NCBI RefSeq assembly: GCF_030815855.1
Contig: NZ_JAUSXG010000001.1
Location: forward strand, 682,001-746,000
From: Variovorax paradoxus
GTDB lineage: Bacteria > Pseudomonadota > Gammaproteobacteria > Burkholderiales > Burkholderiaceae_C
Length of the DNA: 64,000 bases
Direction: 5' to 3'
The translations under genes and the position numbers were made by a program. Shown piece by piece: positions 44,312 through 55,669 of this stretch. Numbering within the stretch: position 1 is the stretch's first letter; every line of letters starts with the position of its first letter. The notes under the pieces were generated by a model. The model did not search any database. It saw only the letters and a list, made by a program, of their open reading frames with translations, and had not been told where the DNA came from.

Positions 44312-45394
44312 TCAGCGGCTCTTGCCGTCTTCGCCGGGGCCGGTTTCCAGCTGGCCCGATTCCACGAACAGGCTCCATGCCGCCATGAACAGCGCCGCGA
44401 TCACCGGACCGATCACGAAGCCGTTGATGCCGAAGATCGCCATGCCGCCGATGGTCGACATCAGCACGATGTAGTCGGGCATCTGCGTGTCCTTGCCCAC
44501 CAGCACCGGGCGCAGGATGTTGTCGACCAGTCCGATCACGAACACGCCCACGAAGATCAGGATGCCGCCCTGCCAGAGATGGCCGGTGGCAAGGTAATAG
44601 ATGGCCACGGGCCCCCAGATGAGCGCCGCGCCCACCGCGGGCAGCAGCGAGAGAAAGGCCATCAGCACGGCCCACAGCAGCGCGCCCTGCACGCCGAGCA
44701 GCCAGAACGCCAGTCCGCCGATGGCGCCCTGCGCAATCGCCACGGCCACGTTGCCCTTGATGGTGGCGCGGATCACGGTGGTGAACTTGTTGAGCAGGTA
44801 ATGCGTGTGCGGCTTGGCCAGCGGCACGGCTTCACGCATCATCTTCGACAGCGTCGAACCGTCGCGCACCAGGAAGTACAGCAGGTACAGCATCACGAAG
44901 AAGCTGATGAGGAAGTCGAAGGTGTTCTGGCCGATGGTGAGCGCCTGGCCCGCGATGAGCTGGCTGCCCTGCGCGGCGCCGGCCGAAATGCGGGCCTGCC
45001 AGGCTTCCATGTCGCCGAGGTTGAAGCGCTCGAAGATGCTCATCAGCCATTGCGGCACGGCGTTCAGGATCTGCTGGAAGTAGGCCGCGAAATTGATCTG
45101 CCCCGACCGGATGCTCTGCGTGACCTGCACGATCTCCTGCACCAGCGACACCCCGACCATGGCCAGCGGAAGAATCACGATGAAGAGGCAGATGGCCAGC
45201 GTCGAGAGCGCTGCGGCGTTGGGCCAGCCGGGCATTTTCTTGAGCAGCCGCTTGTAGAGCGGGGTGAAGAGAATCGCCAGCGCAACTCCCCACAGCACCG
45301 CGCCGAAGAACGGCATCAGCACCCAGAGAAAGGCGACAGTGACGATGGCGAGCAGGGCGAGGAATACGCCGCGCTGGAGTTGGGGTGAGTTCAT
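44312..45394 (-). CDS. AI-2E family transporter (PerM-like)
   Basis: A 360-residue membrane protein with about eight hydrophobic segments. Family signatures are LWVLMPFFGAVLWGVALAILFTPLYKRLLK near the N-terminus, YLLYFLVRDGSTL in the middle and FLSLLPAVGAALIWGPVAIYYLATG followed by DNILRPVLVGKDTQMPDYIVLMSTIGGMAIFGINGFVIGPVI near the end. Members include TqsA, a putative autoinducer-2 exporter, and sodium/proton antiporters, so the substrate is open. Confidence 0.9.
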   Translation of the reverse strand: MNSPQLQRGVFLALLAIVTVAFLWVLMPFFGAVLWGVALAILFTPLYKRLLKKMPGWPNAAALSTLAICLFIVILPLAMVGVSLVQEIVQVTQSIRSGQINFAAYFQQILNAVPQWLMSIFERFNLGDMEAWQARISAGAAQGSQLIAGQALTIGQNTFDFLISFFVMLYLLYFLVRDGSTLSKMMREAVPLAKPHTHYLLNKFTTVIRATIKGNVAVAIAQGAIGGLAFWLLGVQGALLWAVLMAFLSLLPAVGAALIWGPVAIYYLATGHLWQGGILIFVGVFVIGLVDNILRPVLVGKDTQMPDYIVLMSTIGGMAIFGINGFVIGPVIAALFMAAWSLFVESGQLETGPGEDGKSR

Positions 45395-45491
45395 ACGTGA
45401 CTCGGACTGTAGCCGAGCCGGAACGCACCTTCTCGTCGGTCGGCATGCCCTTGTCGCAAGCGCCGGCGCGTTCGAACCCGCCGCGGCGGCT

Positions 45492-46196
45492 TCAGCGCCT
45501 GGCGCGCGGCAGGGCCACAGGCGCCAGCGTGGCGCGCAGCCGCGACGGAGCGTCGGGCTCCACCGCCGTTTCCACCTCGAGCGAACGTTCGACATTGCCG
45601 ATGTGCTCGATCATCAGCTGGCGCGCCTTGGCCGTGTCGCCGGCTTCAAGCGCCGCGACGATGGCGCCGTGCTCGGCGCACGATTGCCCGGCCTCGTGCC
45701 TCGACTGGTAGAGCGTGGCGGCCAGCGTGGTGCGGGCCGTGAGGTCGCGCAGCACGTCGACCAGCAGCTGGTGCCCCATCTGCTCGGCCAGGCACACGTG
45801 GAAATCCGCCAGCAGAAAGGCGCGCGTGGCGGCGTCGGCGCCCTCGATGGCGCGCCGCTCGTCGGCAATGTGGTCGCGCAGCTTGCGTATGACTTTTTGC
45901 AGCGGCCGGCCTTCGCTTTCGGCCAGGATGCCCGCTTCGACGATGCGCCGCGCCGAGAAGGCGTCGCGCGCCTCTTCGGCCGAAGGTTCCACCACGTACC
46001 AGCCGCGGCGCGACTGCACCTCGACGAAGCCGCGCGCCTGCAGCTGCATCAGCGCCTCGCGCACCATCGTCCGGCTCACCGCGAAATTCTCGGCCAGCGC
46101 CTGCTCGCCGAGCCGTTCGCCCGGCGCGAGCTTCTGCGCCAGGATGGCCTCGACCACGCGCTCCGCAATGGAGGTGGGATTGACGTCGGCGGCCAT
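45492..46196 (-). CDS. GntR family regulator (FadR/FCD subgroup), co-operonic with dctA
   Basis: A 234-residue regulator. The N-terminal winged helix is in LAPGERLGEQALAENFAVSRTMVREALMQLQARGFVEVQSRRGWYVVEP; the FCD ligand domain follows with metal-binding residues in FHVCLAEQMGHQLL and SCAEHGAIVAALEAGD. It starts five bases after the dctA stop, so both share one transcript, and it likely controls the operon in response to a dicarboxylate. The inverted repeat at 47559-47591 is the best candidate operator. Confidence 0.9.
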   Translation of the reverse strand: MAADVNPTSIAERVVEAILAQKLAPGERLGEQALAENFAVSRTMVREALMQLQARGFVEVQSRRGWYVVEPSAEEARDAFSARRIVEAGILAESEGRPLQKVIRKLRDHIADERRAIEGADAATRAFLLADFHVCLAEQMGHQLLVDVLRDLTARTTLAATLYQSRHEAGQSCAEHGAIVAALEAGDTAKARQLMIEHIGNVERSLEVETAVEPDAPSRLRATLAPVALPRARR

Positions 46197-46201
46197 CGCT
46201 T

Positions 46202-47539
46202 TCAATGGCTGCCCATGGGTGTGGCCACGCCCGCGGCCGGCAGGTTCCCGGGCTCGGCCAGCGGCTCGTCGTCCGGCGAGTAGGAGCCGTCGAGCACGGC
46301 ATGCGCGCGCTCGCGGTCGATGTCGCCCTCCCAGGCCGCAATGGCCACCGTGGCCACGCAGTTGCCGATCAGGTTGCCCAGTGCGCGGGCAATGCCCATG
46401 AACCAGTCGACCGACAGCACCAGCACCAGGCCGATCGCCGGAATGGCGGGAATCGCGTGCAGCGTGGCGGCCAGCACCACGATGGCCGAGCCCGGCACGC
46501 CGTGCGCGCCCTTGGAGGTGACCAGCGCAATGGCGAGGATCGTCAGCAGGTCCGCCATCGAGATCGGCGTGTTGGTGGCCTGCGCGATGAACACCGCCGC
46601 CAGCGTGATGTAGATCGAGAAGGCGTCGAGGTTGAAGGAGTAGCCCGTGGGAATCACCAGGCCCACTGTCGAATCGCGGATGCCCATGCGGCGAAGCTTG
46701 GCCATGATCTGCGGCAGCACGCTGTCCGACGAGGTGGTGGCGAACACGATGGCGAGCTCTTCGCGCAGGTAGCGCAGCAGCTTCCACAGGCTGAAGCCCG
46801 ACATGCGCATGACCAGCCCGAGCACCACGAACACGAAGATCAGCACCGCGCCGTAGAAGAGGGCGACCAGCATGCCGAGCTGCTTGAGCGAGCCGATCCC
46901 GTACTTGCCCACGGTGAAGGCAATGGCGCCCAGCACGCCGAGCGGCGCCAGCTTGATGATGATGCCCATGATCTTGAACAGCACCAGAGAAAGCGCGTCC
47001 ACCACCGCGCCCACCGGCTTGCCGCGCTCGCCCAGCAGCGACAGCGCGCAGCCGAACAACACCGCGAACAGCAGCACCTGCAGCACGTCGCCGGTGGCGA
47101 AGGCGTTGACCACGGTGGTGGGTATCAGCTTCATCAGGAACTCGACCGTGCCGCCGCTCGTGAGCTTGTCGGCGTTCGAGGCATAGGCGCTCATGGCGCT
47201 CGCGTCGAGCTTGCCCGGGTCCACGTTCATGCCCGTGCCCGGCTGGAACACGAAGGCCAGCACCAGGCCCATGGCCAGCGCAATGGTGGTCAGCACTTCG
47301 AAATAGATCAGGGCCTTCACGCCGACCCGGCCCACGCGCTTCAGGTCGCCCGCGCCGGCGATGCCGTGCACCACCACGCAGAACACCAGCACCGGGATGA
47401 TCATCTTGATCAGCTTGATGAAGCCGTCGCCGAGCGGCTTGAGCTTGACGGCGAACTCCGGCGCGAAGAGGCCGGCCAGCACGCCGAGCACCAGCGCGAT
47501 GACGACCTGGCCGAAGAGGGATTTGACGAAGCGGGGCAT
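46202..47539 (-). CDS. dctA: C4-dicarboxylate/cation symporter, DctA family
   Basis: A 445-residue sodium or proton symporter. Characteristic stretches are FGQVVIALVLGVLAGLFAPEF at the N-terminus, the hairpin motif LAIVFATTSSDSVLPQIMAKL, VIPTGYSFNLDAFSIYITLAAVFIAQATN in transmembrane segment 7, and KGAHGVPGSAIVVLAATL in the second hairpin. It imports succinate, fumarate, malate or related acids. A GntR regulator gene follows directly. The ATG at 47539 is chosen for normal length and the GGAAGG ahead of it. Confidence 0.92.
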   Translation of the reverse strand: MPRFVKSLFGQVVIALVLGVLAGLFAPEFAVKLKPLGDGFIKLIKMIIPVLVFCVVVHGIAGAGDLKRVGRVGVKALIYFEVLTTIALAMGLVLAFVFQPGTGMNVDPGKLDASAMSAYASNADKLTSGGTVEFLMKLIPTTVVNAFATGDVLQVLLFAVLFGCALSLLGERGKPVGAVVDALSLVLFKIMGIIIKLAPLGVLGAIAFTVGKYGIGSLKQLGMLVALFYGAVLIFVFVVLGLVMRMSGFSLWKLLRYLREELAIVFATTSSDSVLPQIMAKLRRMGIRDSTVGLVIPTGYSFNLDAFSIYITLAAVFIAQATNTPISMADLLTILAIALVTSKGAHGVPGSAIVVLAATLHAIPAIPAIGLVLVLSVDWFMGIARALGNLIGNCVATVAIAAWEGDIDRERAHAVLDGSYSPDDEPLAEPGNLPAAGVATPMGSH

Positions 47540-47558
47540 GGAGGAACCTTCCATTGGT

Positions 47559-47591
47559 TTGGATGCAAGATCAACCAAATCTTGCATACAA
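47559..47591. promoter_or_regulatory. Inverted repeat upstream of dctA, likely GntR operator region
   Basis: TTGGATGCAAGAT at 47559-47571 is mirrored by ATCTTGCATACAA at 47579-47591 with one mismatch in 13. The right half contains TTGCATACAA, close to the TNGTNNNACNA-type sites of FadR/FCD regulators. It lies 20 bases upstream of the dctA start codon, so a bound regulator would block the promoter or leader. Confidence 0.65.
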
Positions 47592-47659
47592 GCAATGTAG
47601 GCAACGGATGCCCTGGCCGGGGAGAGGGTATTCCCGGGCTGTCGAGTTCCCACCGATCC

Positions 47660-47689
47660 CTGACCCCCGGCGTTCGGAGGGTCAGTTTT
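47660..47689 (+). terminator. Hairpin with T tract between dctA and the isocitrate dehydrogenase gene
   Basis: CTGACCC at 47660-47666 pairs with GGGTCAG at 47679-47685, and TTTT follows on the plus strand. The genes on both sides run on the minus strand, so an intrinsic terminator in this orientation has no obvious transcript to end. It may be a relic of a mobile element end or block antisense transcription into the isocitrate dehydrogenase gene. Confidence 0.4.
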
Positions 47690-47752
47690 CGGTGGCAAAT
47701 CGACGGTTCGAGCTTTCGCCGCGTGCCGCCAAGCTGGCAGCCGCGCCTTGCT

Positions 47753-49990
<2,238 letters not shown>

Positions 49991-50076
49991 GGCGGCTTTC
50001 GGGCGGGCTGAACAACAACAAAAACGCAATGTCACGAGATGGACAGCGTTGCGAACGGGCGCAAACTTTAACAAAA

Positions 50077-50090
50077 GCCTGTGTACAGGC
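50077..50090. promoter_or_regulatory. Short dyad in the icd / response regulator gap
   Basis: GCCTGT and ACAGGC are separated by two bases. A similar half (ACCTGTGCAC) recurs at about 50120. Position between divergent genes suggests a regulator site, possibly for the adjacent response regulator, but support is limited to symmetry. Confidence 0.35.
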
Positions 50091-50153
50091 GGATCCGACG
50101 GGTATGCCGATCTAGCCAAAACCTGTGCACCTCGGGGCACAATCGGCCCTGCC

Positions 50154-50909
50154 ATGAGCACCGTTGCCGAACCGTCGTTCCCCCCTCCGCATGCCGCGCC
50201 GCAGATCCGCGTGCTGATTGCCGACGACCAGGCGCTGATTCGCCGCGGCATGGCCATGCTGCTCGATGCCGCGCCGGACATCGAGGTCGTCGGCCAGGCG
50301 GCCGACGGCGTGGAAGCCGTGGAGCTGGCCCGCCGCCTGCTGCCCGATGTGGTGCTGATGGATCTGCACATGCCGCGCAAGGGCGGCGTGCTCGCGACGC
50401 GCGAGATATCGGCGGCCTTGCCGCGCACGCGCGTGATGGTGCTGACCACCTTCGACCGCGACGACCTGGTCTTCGATGCGGTGCGTGCCGGTGCGCAGGC
50501 GTACCTGCTCAAGGACGCGTCGGAAGAAGAGGTGCTGGACACCGTTCGCGCGGTGCATCGCGGCGAGTCACGGCTCACGCCGCAGATCGCGCGCAAGGTG
50601 ATGGACCAGTTCCGGCTGCTGGCCGATCGTGTCGCGCAAGAGCAGCCGGTCGCAGCTGCGCCGGATCTCCGCGCCGAGCCGCAAGCCACCGTGCCCGGGG
50701 AGTCGTCGCAGCCCGCCGCAATGACCAAGCCGCTCACCGACCGCGAGGCCGCGGTGCTCGAACTGATCGCCAAGGGCTACGGCAACCGCCAGATTGCCGC
50801 AGCGCTCAACCTGGCCGAGGGAACGGCAAAGAACCACGTCAGCCGGATCATGCAAAAGCTTCACGCGAACACCCGCACCGAGCTGGCGGTTCTCGTGCTC
50901 AAGAAATAA
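50154..50909 (+). CDS. NarL/FixJ-type response regulator
   Basis: A 251-residue response regulator. The receiver domain has the acidic pair in IADDQ (residues 23-25), the phospho-acceptor Asp70 in [14 protein letters not shown], Thr in LTTFD and Lys in AYLLKDAS. A long Pro/Ala-rich linker (about residues 160-185) leads to a LuxR helix-turn-helix: [43 protein letters not shown]. The best partner is the HisKA_3 kinase at 52615-54435; the two genes run in the same direction but are separated by an MFS gene in the opposite direction. Confidence 0.92.
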   Translation: MSTVAEPSFPPPHAAPQIRVLIADDQALIRRGMAMLLDAAPDIEVVGQAADGVEAVELARRLLPDVVLMDLHMPRKGGVLATREISAALPRTRVMVLTTFDRDDLVFDAVRAGAQAYLLKDASEEEVLDTVRAVHRGESRLTPQIARKVMDQFRLLADRVAQEQPVAAAPDLRAEPQATVPGESSQPAAMTKPLTDREAAVLELIAKGYGNRQIAAALNLAEGTAKNHVSRIMQKLHANTRTELAVLVLKK

Positions 50910-50970
50910 AGCGCTGCGTCCTGCGCGCCGTACGCGCCCCACGTCCCTCAGGCGCCTCCCCAATGCGAAA

Positions 50971-51009
50971 TGCACCCGGTGGCCCGGCAAGGCCGGTACC
51001 ACGGGTGCA
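50971..51009. terminator. Long hairpin between convergent response regulator and MFS genes
   Basis: TGCACCC-G-GTGG at 50971-50982 pairs with CCAC-GGGTGCA at 50999-51009, and CCGGC/GCCGG extend the stem inside. It lies between two convergent stops. On the minus strand TTTCGC follows, and on the plus strand no T tract, so it may serve mainly the MFS gene. Confidence 0.55.
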
Positions 51010-51035
51010 CTGAAAAATGGAAGAGCTTGTGCCGG

Positions 51036-52388
51036 TCAGGCCGCGCGGCCTGCGGGCGACAAGCCGCCAGGCATCGCGAGGTCAGGCGCCGGCGAAGGCG
51101 CATGCGATGCGGCGGCATTGCTGGCCGTGTGCCGCGCCAGCATCGGCCGCAGCGCGACGATCGCGAGGAAGGCTGCGAACAGGTCGAGCGCCGCCACGGT
51201 GTAGAGCACGGTCGACCAGGTGCCGGTCGCCTCCATCATCAGGTTGCCGAGCGGCACGAACAGCGCGCCGACGCCCTTGGCGCAGTACAGCACGCCATAG
51301 ATCTTGCCGATGTGCTTGGTGCCGAAGGCGTCGCCCGCGAGCGCGGAGAACAGCGAATACACCTCGCCCCAGGCCAGGAAGACCACGCCCGACAAGATCA
51401 GGAAGGCCCACGGGTTGTGGCCGAAGTAGCCCAGCGCGATGATGCCGATGCCTTCGAGCGTGAAGGCGATCACCATCGTCTTCTCGCGGCCGATGTGGTC
51501 GGAGATCCAGCCGAACAGCGGCCGCGAGATGCCGTTCATGACGCGGTCGAGCATCAGCGCGAGCGGCAGTGCGGCCATGGTGACGAAGTACAGGTCGACC
51601 TTGAAGTTCTTCACGCCCAGGTCCTGTGCGATTACGCCCAGCTGCGCCACGGCCATCATGCCGCCGGTGACCACGCACGAGAACATCAGGATCATCAGCC
51701 AGAACAGCGGCGTGCGAAGCGCTTCGCCCAGCGTGTAGTCGCGCCGGCTCTGCGCGACCTTGGCCGAGCCGCGCACCTCGTTGCCCTTGGGCTGGCGCAG
51801 GAACCAGGCAGCGGCAAAGGCGAGCGAGCCCTGCAGCAAACCGAAGAACAGGAAAGCCTGCTGGAAGCCGGACGATTCGATCATCGCCGCGATCGGCAGG
51901 ATGGTGGCGGCCGAGCCGGCGCCATAGCCGCCCGCCGTCAGGCCGACGGCCAGGCCGCGGCGGTCGGGGAACCACTTGAGCGCGTTGTTGATGCAGGTGG
52001 CGTAGATCGAACCCACGCCGATGCCGCCGATGGCCGCGCCGAGGTAGAAGCCCATCAGCGTGGTGGCTTGCGAGTTGATGGCCCAGGCCGCGCCGATGAA
52101 CAGCGCGCCGAAGGCCACGATCAGGCGCGGTCCGAACTTGTCGATGAAGTAGCCCTCGATCGGCGCGAGCCAGGTCTGCACCAGCACGAAGATCGTGAAG
52201 GCGACCTGGATCGACGCACGCTCCCAGCCGAACTTGCCCTGGATTTCCGGCACGAACAAGGTCCATGCGTACTGGATGTTGGCCGTGGCGATCATGCAGA
52301 CGATGCCGACCACCAGCTGCAGCCAGCGGTTATCGATCAATCGCGGCGGCGCGCCGGATGAGATGTATGTCGGGGAAGTGGGGTTCAT
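51036..52388 (-). CDS. MFS transporter, oxalate/formate antiporter (OxlT) family
   Basis: A 450-residue carrier with 12 hydrophobic segments. Features of the OxlT group are RWLQLVVGIVCMIATANIQYAWTLFVPEIQGKFGWERASIQVAFTIFVLVQTWLAPIEGYFIDKFGPR at the start and GWISDHIGREKTMVIAF in the middle loop, where MFS signatures recur. Relatives exchange oxalate for formate or carry other small acids. The gene is flanked by a response regulator and a histidine kinase gene, which suggests inducible uptake. Glyoxylate genes lie 10 kb away. No oxalate decarboxylation genes (frc, oxc) are in the window. Confidence 0.88.
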   Translation of the reverse strand: MNPTSPTYISSGAPPRLIDNRWLQLVVGIVCMIATANIQYAWTLFVPEIQGKFGWERASIQVAFTIFVLVQTWLAPIEGYFIDKFGPRLIVAFGALFIGAAWAINSQATTLMGFYLGAAIGGIGVGSIYATCINNALKWFPDRRGLAVGLTAGGYGAGSAATILPIAAMIESSGFQQAFLFFGLLQGSLAFAAAWFLRQPKGNEVRGSAKVAQSRRDYTLGEALRTPLFWLMILMFSCVVTGGMMAVAQLGVIAQDLGVKNFKVDLYFVTMAALPLALMLDRVMNGISRPLFGWISDHIGREKTMVIAFTLEGIGIIALGYFGHNPWAFLILSGVVFLAWGEVYSLFSALAGDAFGTKHIGKIYGVLYCAKGVGALFVPLGNLMMEATGTWSTVLYTVAALDLFAAFLAIVALRPMLARHTASNAAASHAPSPAPDLAMPGGLSPAGRAA

Positions 52389-52614
52389 TCGCTTTTGTCT
52401 CCATTCGTTGTCGCGCCGATCGCGTCGCGGCACGTTGCAGGGGTTTGAATTCAGTCGCGCTGGGGGCACGGATCGCGATGGGTGCAACTGTTGCCGCAAA
52501 CCGCCGTCGGCGCGCCTGCCGGAAGTCACGCGTCGAGTCGAGACAAACCCGGAGGGCTCAGGGGAACTACCCGTGCCGAAAGTCATGGCGGCCGTTTGCG
52601 AGAATGCGCAGCCA

Positions 52615-54435
52615 ATGAACCTCGCACGTCGCATCGACCCACGGCGCTCGATGGCCGCCGCGATCGGCTGGCTGCTGATTGCGCTCACCTTGTGCCTGGC
52701 GCTCGTGGCCAACCTGTGGCTGCGCGGTTTCGTGCGTGCGACGCTGCTCGAGCAGCACGGCCAACGGCTGGAGGCCGCGGCCGAGCACGTCAATGCCGAA
52801 CTCGACACCGCACTGCTGCTGCGCCTGCAGGCGGTCAGCGTGGTGGCGGCCATGCTGTCGGAAGACGTGCAGCACAGCGAAGGCGCACGCCTGAAGCGGA
52901 CGCTCCAGGCCGTACGCCGCGGCGTGCCCGACCTGATCTGGCTGGCGGTGACCGATGCCGACGGCTTCATCGTCGCAGCGACCGACGAGCAGGTGGTCGG
53001 CCAGAACGTCAATCAGCACGCATGGATCTCGCAAGGCCTGAACGCCGCGTGGATCGAGGAAGGCCGCTCGCCGGGCGAACGCTTCCTGAAGCTCACCGCG
53101 CCGGTGCGCAATGCCGACGGGGCGATCATCGGCGTCGCCGCGGCCAACCTGAGCTGGAGCTGGGTGGAGAAGATGGTGGCCGAAATCCGCGCCTCTCCCG
53201 GCGAATGGCTGCTGATCGACCGCGACGGCATCGTGCGCCACGGGCCGGGTGCCCTGCTGGGAAAACGCTGGCAAGACGTCGGCGATCCCATCACGCCATT
53301 CGATCCCGTCGTCGCCGGCTTAGGGAACGACGGATCCGATCTGCCCACGCGCATCCGGACAAGGCGGCTCCTGGACAACCGGCCCTACCTGATCGCCTCC
53401 CCGCCCAATGCGCGCGACGGCACGCTGCGCCGGCTCGGCTGGCAGGCCGTGGTGATCCAGCCGGTCGAATCGGTTGCGGCATTCGCGACGGCCATCGAAT
53501 GGCGCATCTCGATCGTGCTGAGCCTGCTGGGCTTGGCCACCGCCGTCGCCGGCATCATCGTGGCGCACCGCCTCACGCGCCGCGTGAGCGTGATCGCCCA
53601 TTCGGCCGACGCGGTGCTGGCCGGGAGCGCGACGCGCATCGAAGTGCCGCAGGGTGCCGACGAAGCCGCACGGCTGGGCAGCGCGCTCGACCGATTGCTG
53701 GACACGCTGCAGCGCGAACGCGACGAGTTGCGCCGGCTCAATACCGAACTGGACGAGCGCGTGCGGCAGCGCACCGAAGAGATCAGCCGGCTCGCGCAGG
53801 AGTCGCGCGATGCCGCGGTGGTGCGCGAGCGCCTGCGCCTGGCGCGCGGACTGCACGACACGCTGGCGCATTCGATGATGGCGATGCTCACCGAGATCCG
53901 TGTGCTCAAGCACCTGGCATCGAGCCGGCCCGATGCGCTGCCGGACGAGCTGGTTCGGGCCGAACGCGCGGCGCGCGACGGGCTGGACGAGGCACGCCGC
54001 GCGATCGACCAGCTGCGCAGCAACCCGGTGCGCGACATCGGGCTGGGCGCGGCGCTGGCCGAGCTGGCCAAGAACCTAAGCGAGCGCTCCGGCATCGAGC
54101 TCGACTGCCAGATCGAACCCGCCTTGTCCGCCTTGGCGGCCGAGCCGGCGGAAACCGTGTTCCACATGTGCGAGGAAGTGCTGCGCAACGTCGAACGCCA
54201 CGCGGGCGCGCGGCGGCTGCTGATCCGCCTGCACCGCGTTGCGCACGGCGGTGTGGAGTTGGAGATCGGCGACGACGGCGTCGGCTTCGAGCCGAGCGCG
54301 GGCGCAGCGGGGCACTACGGGCTCGTGGGGCTGCGGGAGCAGGCCGATGCGATCGGCGCGCGGCTGCGCATCGAGAGCCGCCGCGGCGAAGGCACATGGG
54401 TGTCGCTGCGCTGGGCGCAACGCGTCGGGGGGTGA
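52615..54435 (+). CDS. Membrane sensor histidine kinase (HisKA_3) with extracytoplasmic Cache-type domain
   Basis: A 606-residue kinase. Hydrophobic helices near residues 12-38 and 294-316 bound a periplasmic sensor of about 250 residues with a Cache-like look (LIWLAVTDADGFIVAATDEQVVGQNVNQHAWISQGL). A HAMP-like stretch (RLTRRVSVIAHSADAVLAGSATRIEVP) and a coiled coil follow. His414 in RLARGLHDTLAHSMM is the phospho-acceptor, and the HATPase domain has the N box near MCEEVLRNVERHA and GDDGVGFEP. ATG at 52615 is used; 52585 is also in frame. Its likely partner is the NarL-type regulator at 50154, with the MFS carrier between as probable target. Confidence 0.9.
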   Translation: MNLARRIDPRRSMAAAIGWLLIALTLCLALVANLWLRGFVRATLLEQHGQRLEAAAEHVNAELDTALLLRLQAVSVVAAMLSEDVQHSEGARLKRTLQAVRRGVPDLIWLAVTDADGFIVAATDEQVVGQNVNQHAWISQGLNAAWIEEGRSPGERFLKLTAPVRNADGAIIGVAAANLSWSWVEKMVAEIRASPGEWLLIDRDGIVRHGPGALLGKRWQDVGDPITPFDPVVAGLGNDGSDLPTRIRTRRLLDNRPYLIASPPNARDGTLRRLGWQAVVIQPVESVAAFATAIEWRISIVLSLLGLATAVAGIIVAHRLTRRVSVIAHSADAVLAGSATRIEVPQGADEAARLGSALDRLLDTLQRERDELRRLNTELDERVRQRTEEISRLAQESRDAAVVRERLRLARGLHDTLAHSMMAMLTEIRVLKHLASSRPDALPDELVRAERAARDGLDEARRAIDQLRSNPVRDIGLGAALAELAKNLSERSGIELDCQIEPALSALAAEPAETVFHMCEEVLRNVERHAGARRLLIRLHRVAHGGVELEIGDDGVGFEPSAGAAGHYGLVGLREQADAIGARLRIESRRGEGTWVSLRWAQRVGG

Positions 54436-54762
54436 CGCGAATCCGCAATCTCGCGGGTTCGAGAATCAGGCCGCTGGAAAAGGGACGTGGTGCGCTTTTC
54501 ATGTCATGCGCTTTGGCCCACGAGTCTGGCTCATTGGCTTGTCCGCCGTCATGTCTGGTTCCTTGCACATCGTGCTCGCTCGATTCCGCAAAAGCACCGT
54601 TCGGTTCCAGAGGAGGGCACCACGTCTGCAACCAGACTGCGCCGTCGAATCTCCGCCATCTGTCGGAGAGTTGCCCAAGCGCTGTAGGAATTGCGCCGAC
54701 GGCGGCGGTTCAGGCGGGTGACATGCTGGCGGGCCGGCGCGTCTCCCGTTACGATTTGCCCG
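54436..54762. other. 327-base gap without a gene
   Basis: I see no convincing open frame, repeat or RNA here. Base composition is somewhat lower in GC than the flanking genes. It presumably holds the promoter of the aldo/keto reductase gene. Confidence 0.6.
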
Positions 54763-55620
54763 ATGCGAACACTCCCTCTCTCCCACGCCAACGAACTACC
54801 GGTCCTGGGCCTCGGCACCTGGCGCATGGGCGAGGTGGCGAACCGCCGCTCGGCCGAAGTAGCCGCCGTGCGCGAGGCCATCGGGATGGGCTACCGGCTG
54901 ATCGACACCGCCGAGATGTATGGCGAGGGCGGCGCGGAAACCGTGCTCGGGCAGGCCATTGCCGAGGCCCTGCGCGCGGGCGACGTGCGGCGCGACGAGC
55001 TCTTCATCGTCAGCAAGGTCTATCCCCACAACGCGAGCCGGCGCGGCACGCCCGAGGCCTGCGAGCGCAGCCTGAAGCGCCTCGGTCTCGACATGATCGA
55101 CCTCTACCTGCTGCACTGGCGCGGCAGCCATCCGCTGCGCGAAACGGTCGATGCGATGCAGGCGCTGGTGGCCAAGGGACGCGTCGCCCACTGGGGCGTG
55201 AGCAATTTCGATACCGATGACATGGAAGAGCTGGCCCAGGCCACGGGCAATGGCCCTGGCTGCGCGGCCAACCAGGTGTACCTGTCGCTGGGCGAGCGCG
55301 GTCCCGAGTTCAGCCTGCTGCCGTGGTTGCGCGAACGCGGCATGCCGCTGATGGCCTACAGCCCGATCGACCAGGGAGCCTTGGCCGGCGATGGTGCGCT
55401 CGGTGAACTGGCGGAGCGGCTCGGCGTGACGGCCGCGCAACTCGCGCTGGCTGCGGTGATTGCGCGGCCGGGCGTGGTCGCCATTCCGAAAGCGGTACGC
55501 AGCGTGCATCTGCAGCAGAACCTCGCGGCCGCCGATCTGCAGCTCGATGCCGCCACGCTCGCCGAACTCGACCGCATCTATCCGCCGCCGCGGCGCAAGA
55601 CACCGCTCGCGATGATCTGA
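54763..55620 (+). CDS. Aldo/keto reductase
   Basis: A 285-residue TIM-barrel NADPH reductase. The catalytic tetrad is visible: Asp and Tyr in LIDTAEMYGEGGAE, Lys in FIVSKVYPHNA, and His in LYLLHWRG. The C-terminal IPKAVRSVHLQQNLAA binds the NADPH phosphate. It resembles the YeaE/MGR group, which reduces methylglyoxal and other aldehydes. The ATG at 54763 gives the usual start just before LPLSHANELPVLGLGTWRMGE. It stands alone. Confidence 0.9.
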   Translation: MRTLPLSHANELPVLGLGTWRMGEVANRRSAEVAAVREAIGMGYRLIDTAEMYGEGGAETVLGQAIAEALRAGDVRRDELFIVSKVYPHNASRRGTPEACERSLKRLGLDMIDLYLLHWRGSHPLRETVDAMQALVAKGRVAHWGVSNFDTDDMEELAQATGNGPGCAANQVYLSLGERGPEFSLLPWLRERGMPLMAYSPIDQGALAGDGALGELAERLGVTAAQLALAAVIARPGVVAIPKAVRSVHLQQNLAAADLQLDAATLAELDRIYPPPRRKTPLAMI

Positions 55621-55669
55621 CGCGCAGCCAGCCAGCGTGCAACAACGCCGCGGTCGCACGCGGAGCGCT

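Noticed and set aside
44312..45394. Quorum-sensing (AI-2) export as the gene's function
   Set aside because: The family name comes from one member; others transport ions. No luxS or AI-2 processing gene is nearby.
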